Part shown: positions 16,334 to 21,324 of the stretch, one piece after another
How positions within the stretch are numbered: the first letter of the stretch is position 1
How the letters are laid out: every line of letters begins with the position of its first letter
DNA from: an uncultured Clostridia bacterium
GTDB taxonomy: Bacteria > Bacillota > Clostridia > TANB77 > CAG-508
Length of the DNA: 21,324 nt
Direction: 5' to 3'
Assembly (NCBI GenBank): GCA_944388635.1
Contig: CALXJN010000028.1
Location: forward strand, 1-21,324
Made by a program: the position numbers and the translations under genes
Notes under the pieces: model-generated
Seen by the model: the letters and a program-made list of their open reading frames with translations, nothing else
The model's database searches: none
Told to the model about the DNA's origin: nothing

Positions 16334-18275
16334 TTAATTTTTCTCAAGTTTCCCAGAATGATAAAATTCAAGAAGTTCTTTCAAACATGCAATTTGTTCT
16401 TTTAATTCTTTTCCTATATCTGTATCTCCAACTCTTTTTCTTTTTACTGATTTGTCATTTACAACTATCTCAGTTGGTATTTCATCTTCTGTTTCTATGA
16501 CTTTTTGAATACTTTCAAATGTTTTATTAGCTGTTAACACTAACCCATAAGAATTATATGCAAGTACATATCCTGCTTCTCCTGTTCTCTTCCTATAGCT
16601 TTTTGCAAAGCCACCATCTATCACTAAAAGCTTTCCATTAGCCTTTACTGGGCTTTCTCCGTCTTTTGCTTTAACTGGTACATGTCCATTTATAATATGA
16701 GAAAATTCTTCTTTTACTCCAAAATCTCTCAATATCTTTTTGCAAAATTTTTCGTCTGTTACATAAGTGTAATATGGTATCTTTGGCTCTTTATGTGATT
16801 CTTTGTCATCGATAAAATATTGTTCAAATGTTGTCATTTTATCTTTTCCAAAGAAAGGTGAATCTTTTCCGCACCACAAATACCACATATAGTCTATTGC
16901 TTCTTCGTTTTTTTCAAAATAAGCTGCTCTTATTGCATTATCTAAATGATCTAAAAACTCTTTTCCAGACAATGTTTTCCCTAGCAAAGTAACTTTTGTA
17001 TAGCTTCCGTCTTCATTTATTGGTATGCATGCGTGCATTAGGAGATTAGAGTTAAATATTTTGTATGTTGAGCCTTTTGCATATAAAAATCTAATATGTT
17101 CATTTAATTTAGAGCTTTCCATAAATGATTCTTGAAGTCTTTCTATAAGTTCCTTTTCTTTATCTGTAAGTTTATATGGATCATTTTTATCTATTGTTGG
17201 GAAATTTGTATCATTTAAAGCATACTCTTTTCCTTCTATCTCTATTGTTCCATGTTTATAATCGATTTTATGTAGTAAAAGTCTATCTTGCATACTATAC
17301 TCAGGATGTTTTTTTATCATTTCTCCTTCAATTTTGAATTGTATTACAGCTATTGCTTTTTGTATTTTTGCAAGCACAATTTTGTCACTTTCGCCATATT
17401 TATTATAGTCAAATTCTTTTGGAAGTAGCCTTTCTGGTGGTGTTTCTTTATATGTATCAAGAGCAAATATAGAAAGTGGTCTCATATTTATTCCATATGA
17501 ATCTTCAAGTATTCTCATATTTCCATATCTTGCACATATTCTTATAACATTTGCAATACAAGCCTTGTTCCCGAACTGCTGCGCCCATCCACAATATATC
17601 ATGGTTTCCCCATTCTATGTCTAAACTATGGAATTTCATTAATCTTTCTATTATATAATCAGGGTGTAAACCTCTATCAAATATATCTCCAACTAAATGC
17701 AAATGGTCTATTGACATCTGTTTTATTGCATCGCATAATGCAATTATAAATTCCTCTGCAATACCAAGGTCTATTATAGATAATATAATTGAATTATAAT
17801 ATTCTTCTTTATTATCAACTTCTTCTGGTACATGCAATAATTCATCTATTATATATTTAAATTTTGGAAGAGCTTTTCTAACTTTAGAGCGAGTATATTT
17901 TCCGCCTGCTCTTCTGCATATTTCAACTAGTCTTGCTATTGATATTTTGTACCACTCTTTTGTATTTTGATCATTTTCTTTTATCTGTTTCATTTTTTCT
18001 TCTGGATAAGCAATAAGAGTTGCAAGTTTGTTCTTTTCAGTTTGCTCTAATGTATCTCCAAAGGCTAAATCTATTTTGCTTCTTACTCTCCCTGCCCCAC
18101 TATTTAAAATATGGATAAATGGCTCGTATTCTCCATGAACATCACTCACAAATACTTCTGTTCCTTTTGGAAGAGCAAGTATTGCATTTAAATTTATAAT
18201 CTCTTCTAATACTTCATTTTCGTTTTTGAAAGTTTTGCTTAATAATTTTATATATCCCTCTTTACTATATTTCAA
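16334..18275 (-). CDS. fbp: Fructose-1,6-bisphosphatase class III, one CGGG frame break
   Basis: TTG start at 18275, seven bases after AGGAGG. This is the Firmicutes-type gluconeogenic phosphatase, a large metallophosphoesterase. Metal-binding motifs are SDVHGEYE (Asp45, His47), GDIFDRG and WGNHD (222-226). The frame breaks inside this domain at 17573-17570: GCA GTT CGG GAA would end about 18 codons later. Moving +1 gives MGAAV[G]NKACIANVIRICARY and continues to 646 residues, a normal class III length, with the C-terminal VIDGGFAKSY and YNSYGL segments. The unshifted product would lack two-thirds of the protein. The downstream frame has no ribosome binding site of its own. It is flanked by its own promoter and the miaB promoter. 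Confidence 0.92.
17570..17573 (-). other. +1 frameshift / four-base codon site CGGG (fbp)
   Basis: In-frame context GCA GTT CGGG AAC AAG. Dropping the C gives GAAVGNKACIAN, residue 235 being the glycine. It is the only site whose fourth base is G and not A. Confidence 0.78.
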
Positions 18276-18318
18276 AGTTTTTCCTCCTTCTACCTATCCC
18301 CTTTGTTTAATAAGGTAT

Positions 18319-18347
18319 ATTCTATCACAAGAAATAAAAAAAAGCAA
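18319..18347 (-). promoter_or_regulatory. Promoter of fbp
   Basis: Minus strand TTGCTT (18342-18347), 17 bases, TAGAAT (18319-18324), about 44 bases before the TTG start. The -35 lies in the T-run and stem of the terminator at 18343-18371. Confidence 0.6.
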
Positions 18348-18371
18348 AATTAGTTTTAAGCTAATTTTGCT
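18343..18371. terminator. Terminator upstream of fbp
   Basis: Perfect 11-bp arms AGCAAAATTAG / CTAATTTTGCT with a 7-base loop. On the minus strand a run of eight T follows, so it ends transcripts coming from the 18.4-18.8 kb side. The plus strand also has a T-run. Confidence 0.85.
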
Positions 18372-18430
18372 TTTTGGATTTGTATATTATATGTATTTTG
18401 CTATTAAAAATTTTTATAGATTATGATATT

Positions 18431-18541
18431 CTATGTTTTGGGTTCAATACTATATCCAGTTTCATTATCTCCAGATATAATGACCTTAGATAAATCTATT
18501 TCAACAACTGGACGAATAGCATCACTTCCACTAGTAAATTT
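18431..18541 (-). pseudogene. C-terminal gene fragment (IRPVVEI-type), cut by the palindrome
   Basis: A minus-strand frame without start reads KFTSGSDAIRPVVEIDLSKV, then about 16 more residues ending IEPKT and a TAG at 18431-18433. The IRPVV-E-I motif just before the C-terminus is typical of large clostridial surface or repeat proteins with a formylglycine-enzyme-like or DUF6273-like end. Immediately upstream, at 18537, the palindromic repeat begins and the frame meets a stop inside it, so the rest of the gene is gone. Family naming is tentative. Confidence 0.5.
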
Positions 18542-18685
18542 AGTATGCTAGTTTTATTTCTATTTGTTTTTGATTTGGCTGTTATTTGGAGCAAGCTTGC
18601 AGTTTGGGACGGTTCTAAATCGCAAGCTTGCTCCAAATCACAGCCAAATCAAAAACAAATAGCAATAAAACTAGCATACTAAATT
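18537..18685. repeat. Long near-perfect palindrome (about 64-bp arms, 21-bp loop)
   Basis: The left arm (18537-18600) and right arm (18622-18685) are complementary with only about two mismatches; the loop is 18601-18621. The arms end AATTTAGTATGCTAG on the outside and GAGCAAGCTTGC at the loop. It interrupts a gene fragment, and an arm-like copy lies at 10625-10692. It looks like a miniature inverted-repeat element or REP-like hairpin. No ORF is inside and no clear target-site duplication was seen. Confidence 0.85.
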
Positions 18686-18698
18686 ACAAGAATTGTGC

Positions 18699-18757
18699 AC
18701 GTGGCTGATATTACTGGGATAGACAGGGGTTGTATATTTAATGTATATTAGCCACGT
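18699..18757. repeat. Hairpin downstream of the integrase gene
   Basis: Arms ACGTGGCTGATAT (18699-18711) and ATATTAGCCACGT (18745-18757) pair with one mismatch. It lies between the palindrome and the integrase stop, where the element end or attachment site should be. It may be an integrase-binding arm or a terminator. Confidence 0.5.
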
Positions 18758-18769
18758 AGACATAATGTA

Positions 18770-19924
18770 TTAGGAAGTCTTTTTTATTAGTAAATTATCT
18801 ATACTACTAAATGTCAAATATTGGTAATTATTTTCATAATATCTACTTGAAATTAAAGACATCATTTTATCCAAATCAAAAATTTCTTCAAGTTTATCAA
18901 TTTCACGTTGTAAATCTTTTACTGTTTTATGTACATAAGTTTGATCTATTAAAAGTTGAGGTCTATGCCCCATTATTAATTGTGTACAAACTTTGTTAGC
19001 ATCGCATTGTGACATATATGTCGCAAAACTATGTCTTCCGTCATGTGGCATGTGCTTCATTTCAAGTTGTTCCATTATCCTGTGAAATTTATCACGATTA
19101 TAGTTACTATACTTCATATTTGAACCTTCTGTATTAACAAGTAAATACTTTGAATTACATTTTATTGCTTCGTTATAGTATTTCTCAAAAAACGGTCTTA
19201 CAAATCTTGAGATTGGAACTCTTCTATTTTTACTACTAGAAGTTTTTATACCACAAATAAAATAATTTTCATCAAGAAATACATTTTTTGTTTCTAGAAG
19301 CAATAATTCACTTGGTCTTAGACCTGAAAATATTAACATCAATATAGTATCAGTATAACGATATACGTGTAATGATTTATATAGCAATTCAATTTCTTCA
19401 GGAGAAAATGGAACACGTGATAATACTTTATCGGGTTTTTCTCCTAAATCAACATACATGCAATAGTTCTTTGTAACTAAGTCATTTTCAATTGCATAAT
19501 TAAATAATTGACTAATTAATAATTTTATTCTTACACGACCATTATAAGTTTTTTGAGATTCATTAATTAAAGTTTGAATTTGATGTTTCTTTATTGTTGT
19601 GAAAAGTGTAGAATATAGCGGCTTACAAGCTCTATAAGCATTTTTATAGGCTAAAACCATTGGTGTACTTAATTTAGGGTATTTCAATTCTGACCATTTT
19701 TCATATATTTCTGAAAAAGTAATTTTGGTTGCATCCAAATCGTAAGGATTAGAATTATAATCTGTCAAAGCTTGCATTGCTTCCTTATAATTACGATATG
19801 TTCCCAAATTTTTATATATTTGTTTTCCTTCGTCAGTCCAACCTGTCGTTATTCTTGCAACATAAGGCTTTCTTCTGTTACCAGTTAGTTTATAAATTCC
19901 TCCAAATCCATTAGGATTTCTCAT
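18770..19924 (-). CDS. Tyrosine recombinase / integrase of an integrative element
   Basis: 384 residues. An N-terminal part (MRNPNGFGGIYKLTGNRRKP, then an AP2-like arm-binding segment) is followed by a core-binding domain (about 68-165) and the catalytic domain. The catalytic residues are visible: Arg203 (SGLRPSELL), the Lys region near 227-232, His294 and Arg297 (HDGRHSF), His320 (IMGHR) and nucleophile Tyr330 (DQTYVHK). The layout is that of Tn916/phage-type integrases acting on an attachment site. GGAGG lies about ten bases before the ATG. The gene stops close to hairpins at 18537-18757 and probably marks the left end of an element extending past the window. No in-frame CGG. Confidence 0.93.
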   Translation of the reverse strand: MRNPNGFGGIYKLTGNRRKPYVARITTGWTDEGKQIYKNLGTYRNYKEAMQALTDYNSNPYDLDATKITFSEIYEKWSELKYPKLSTPMVLAYKNAYRACKPLYSTLFTTIKKHQIQTLINESQKTYNGRVRIKLLISQLFNYAIENDLVTKNYCMYVDLGEKPDKVLSRVPFSPEEIELLYKSLHVYRYTDTILMLIFSGLRPSELLLLETKNVFLDENYFICGIKTSSSKNRRVPISRFVRPFFEKYYNEAIKCNSKYLLVNTEGSNMKYSNYNRDKFHRIMEQLEMKHMPHDGRHSFATYMSQCDANKVCTQLIMGHRPQLLIDQTYVHKTVKDLQREIDKLEEIFDLDKMMSLISSRYYENNYQYLTFSSIDNLLIKKTS

Positions 19925-20020
19925 AGTATATCATCCTCCATTCATATTCATGAAGAACTATTACTCAAGATAGTGTACTAAAAACTTAAAATGTGTTATA
20001 ATTAAAGGAGGTAGTTTATT

Positions 20021-20125
20021 ATGCAAAATTTCGAAAAACTTTGTCAATACTTAAAAGATAACGAAATTAGTCCTGCTGCTGTAATAATATTAATAAAAAT
20101 ATTATTAAAATCTAAAGAATGTTAG
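20021..20125 (+). CDS. 34-residue hypothetical protein of the mobile element
   Basis: ATG 20021 follows AAAGGAGGT at ideal spacing, and TATAAT lies at about 19997. It ends with TAG at 20123-20125, next to the convergent repressor stop. The product MQNFEKLCQYLKDNEISPAA plus a hydrophobic VIILIKILLK tail is a short amphipathic/hydrophobic peptide. I recognise no family. The strong ribosome binding site is the main evidence that it is expressed. Confidence 0.6.
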   Translation: MQNFEKLCQYLKDNEISPAAVIILIKILLKSKEC

Positions 20126-20126
20126 A

Positions 20127-20504
20127 TTAAGGCGTAGGAAATTTTTTTAAAATATCTTTAAAGTTTGACAAAATCTCAAGGAAGTTTGCTAGTTCTTCTT
20201 CTGATAGGTCTTGCTTACTTCCTTTTTTTGTGTTATCATTTAAATAAAATTCCTCAATCATTTTTTCTATTTTAATCAAAGTATCTGAGTATTTTTCTTC
20301 ATTTCTAACATTACTTCTACAACGTAGATAATCAATGCTACAATTAAAATAATTACATAATTTTTCTTCAAAATCTACAGGTACTCTTCTTAATTTACCT
20401 GTCTCATAATTGCTTATTAATTGTTGTGAACAATTAATCTTTTGAGCAAGTTGCTCTTGGAACAAATTTTGTTCCGTTCTTAATTCGTATAGTCTATTTT
20501 TCAT
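20127..20504 (-). CDS. Cro/C1-type repressor of the mobile element
   Basis: 125 residues. The N-terminal helix-turn-helix is MKNRLYELRTEQNLFQEQLA followed by QKINCSQQLISNYETGK, the HTH_3 pattern with recognition helix SQQLISNYE. CNYFNCSIDYLRCRSN closes the DNA-binding domain. The C-terminal half is charged and helical and may serve dimerisation; no protease-type self-cleavage domain is seen. AAGGAG precedes the ATG. It is divergent from the HTH gene at 20683, with facing consensus promoters, the layout of a phage-like or ICE-like switch. It probably represses that promoter and its own. Confidence 0.88.
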   Translation of the reverse strand: MKNRLYELRTEQNLFQEQLAQKINCSQQLISNYETGKLRRVPVDFEEKLCNYFNCSIDYLRCRSNVRNEEKYSDTLIKIEKMIEEFYLNDNTKKGSKQDLSEEELANFLEILSNFKDILKKFPTP

Positions 20505-20529
20505 TCAATCAACTCCTTATATGAAATAT

Positions 20530-20558
20530 ATTATACAAATAAAATAAATACATGTCAA
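20530..20558 (-). promoter_or_regulatory. Consensus promoter of the repressor gene
   Basis: Minus strand TTGACA (20553-20558), 17 bases, TATAAT (20530-20535): both hexamers perfect. Confidence 0.8.
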
Positions 20559-20587
20559 TAGAAAACAAAAAATATTTGTGCAAAGTA

Positions 20588-20616
20588 TTGACATACAATC
20601 AAAAATGATATATAAT
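20588..20616 (+). promoter_or_regulatory. Consensus promoter of the HTH/excisionase-like gene, with overlapping palindrome
   Basis: TTGACA (20588-20593), 17 bases, TATAAT (20611-20616). The -10 lies inside the perfect palindrome GATAT-ATA-ATATC (20607-20619), a possible operator. It is divergent from the repressor promoter, with 29 bases between the two -35 boxes. Confidence 0.8.
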
Positions 20617-20682
20617 ATCAATCGATACAAACAAAAGAAGTACAATCAACCTTATATAATTTTTTTTGAAAGGAGGATCTGT

Positions 20683-20880
20683 ATGAGCGATACAGAAACA
20701 AATCAAATATCTGTAAAAGAAGCCTCTAAGCTAATGGGAAAGTCTGAACAATTTCTTAGAGTTGGTTTAAGAAATGATAGATTTCCTTTTGGAACAGCAG
20801 TCAAACTAAGTTCACACTGGACTTATTACATTTCACCTAAATTGTTTTATGAGTATATAGGCTGCAGAAAAAGTGCATAA
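20683..20880 (+). CDS. Small HTH / excisionase-like DNA-binding protein
   Basis: 65 residues from ATG 20683, six bases after AAAGGAGG. ISVKEASKLMGKSEQFLRVG is a MerR/excisionase-like winged helix-turn-helix opening, and the following RNDRFPFGTAVKLSSHWTYY and ISPKLFYEYIG match small phage/ICE regulators of clostridia. It may act as excisionase or activator of the element. It sits first in the rightward operon, opposite the repressor, and is followed by a strong hairpin (20915-20961). Confidence 0.78.
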   Translation: MSDTETNQISVKEASKLMGKSEQFLRVGLRNDRFPFGTAVKLSSHWTYYISPKLFYEYIGCRKSA

Positions 20881-20914
20881 ATATATTTATATGTTTCAAA
20901 ATATATTTAGCTCA

Positions 20915-20961
20915 AAAACTAAATTTAATATGTCTAGGCATGGCATATTAAATTTAGTTTT
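20915..20961 (+). terminator. Hairpin after the HTH gene
   Basis: Perfect 18-bp arms AAAACTAAATTTAATATG (20915-20932) and its complement (20944-20961) with an 11-base loop. It lies between the HTH gene and the DUF1016 gene. T-run support is modest, so it may act as an attenuator. Confidence 0.6.
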
Positions 20962-21000
20962 ATATCAAAAATAATTTTATAAAAGAAAGCAGGAATATAA

Positions 21001-21324
21001 ATGGAATTGGAAAACAACTCATTAATTATTAACTATAAAAATACAAATAATGTAGTAGAAGATGTATGTTCTATTATTGAATCTGCCCGCAACTATGCTT
21101 ATCAATCAGTAAATATTGCGTTAGTAGAAAGAAATTGGCTTATTGGATATAGAATAGCAAAAGAAGAATTAAAAAGCGAAAATAGAGCGGATTATGGAAC
21201 AGAAATCTTAAAAAAGTTATCAAAAGAGTTAAAAAAAGAATATGGAAAAGGTTTTGAACTTAGAAATTTATACTATTTTTTACAATTTTACAAAACTTTT
21301 CCAGACATTTTGCATTCAGTGAAT
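21001..21324 (+). CDS. DUF1016/YhcG-type PDDEXK nuclease family protein, N-terminal part (runs off the window)
   Basis: 108 residues are visible from ATG 21001, about seven bases after AAAGCAGGAA. ESARNYAYQSVNIALVERNW, then LIGYRIAKEEL, RADYGTEILKKLSKELKKEY and GKGFELRNLYYFLQFYKTFP are the classic N-terminal domain of YhcG/DUF1016 proteins (A-R-x-x-x-Y-x-x-V-N, W-x-I-G, A-x-Y-G, G-x-G-F-x-x-x-N-L). The PDDEXK nuclease domain that normally follows lies outside the window. Such genes are common cargo on mobile elements and are linked to DNA processing or defence; the role here is not shown. Confidence 0.9.
   Translation, partial: MELENNSLIINYKNTNNVVEDVCSIIESARNYAYQSVNIALVERNWLIGYRIAKEELKSENRADYGTEILKKLSKELKKEYGKGFELRNLYYFLQFYKTFPDILHSVN

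Noticed and set aside
1868..17573. Random sequencing or assembly errors as the cause of all frame breaks
   Set aside because: Random errors would mainly hit the many A/T runs and any codon phase. All seven are one extra C immediately before an in-frame GGA/GGG, on the coding strand, on both genome strands, and ribosome binding sites rich in GGA are untouched. A motif-specific basecalling artefact is not fully excluded and is listed as the refuting test.
18537..18685. Insertion sequence
   Set aside because: The 149-bp palindrome has no transposase frame and no visible target duplication, so only a miniature or REP-like element is supportable.

Overview
The window comes from a very AT-rich, low-GC Gram-positive bacterium, most likely an uncultured clostridial or related Firmicutes lineage. 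Signs of this are strong AAGGAGG ribosome binding sites, TTGACA/TATAAT promoters with 17-bp spacers, a class III (Firmicutes-type) fructose-1,6-bisphosphatase, a GatCAB amidotransferase operon, paired half-size TauE/SafE permeases and a small Cys/Gly-rich membrane protein. I cannot name the species.

Layout. 1-2348 (minus strand): the N-terminal part of a cation P-type ATPase, a small membrane-anchored protein, a 46-residue protein, two half-size TauE/SafE permeases and a small hypothetical gene. 2511-2732 (plus): a small HTH regulator. 2831-6046 (minus): gatC-gatA-gatB with its own promoter. 6241-6417 (minus): a Cys/Gly-rich small protein. 6535-8941 (plus): a long U32/DUF3656 protein. 8991-10406 (minus): a beta-CASP metallo-beta-lactamase RNase. 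10625-11125: a gene remnant next to a repeat. 11126-16239 (minus): miaB-mutS-ispG. 16334-18275 (minus): class III fbp. 18431-18757: a gene fragment, a 149-bp palindrome and a further hairpin. 18770 to the end: the left part of an integrative element (tyrosine recombinase, a 34-residue ORF, divergent repressor and HTH genes, and a DUF1016/YhcG-type nuclease cut by the window edge).

The main observation is a systematic break in reading frame. Five otherwise well-preserved genes (tauE-like, U32/DUF3656, mutS, miaB, fbp) contain seven places where the frame must move +1. All seven are the same: an in-frame CGG followed by A or G (six CGGA, one CGGG). At each, skipping the C, or reading the four bases as one codon, restores the family sequence with a glycine where a glycine is expected. 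I found no other kind of indel in about 6,300 codons despite many long A/T runs. In-frame CGG is otherwise nearly absent: I found only two more, both in the MBL gene and both followed by T (CGGT), where the frame does not change. This is the pattern expected if CGGR is decoded as a four-base glycine codon, or if CGG is a hungry or unassigned codon causing efficient +1 frameshifting. A systematic sequencing artefact is the main alternative. Corrected protein lengths (118, 801, 870, 457 and 646 residues) are normal for their families.
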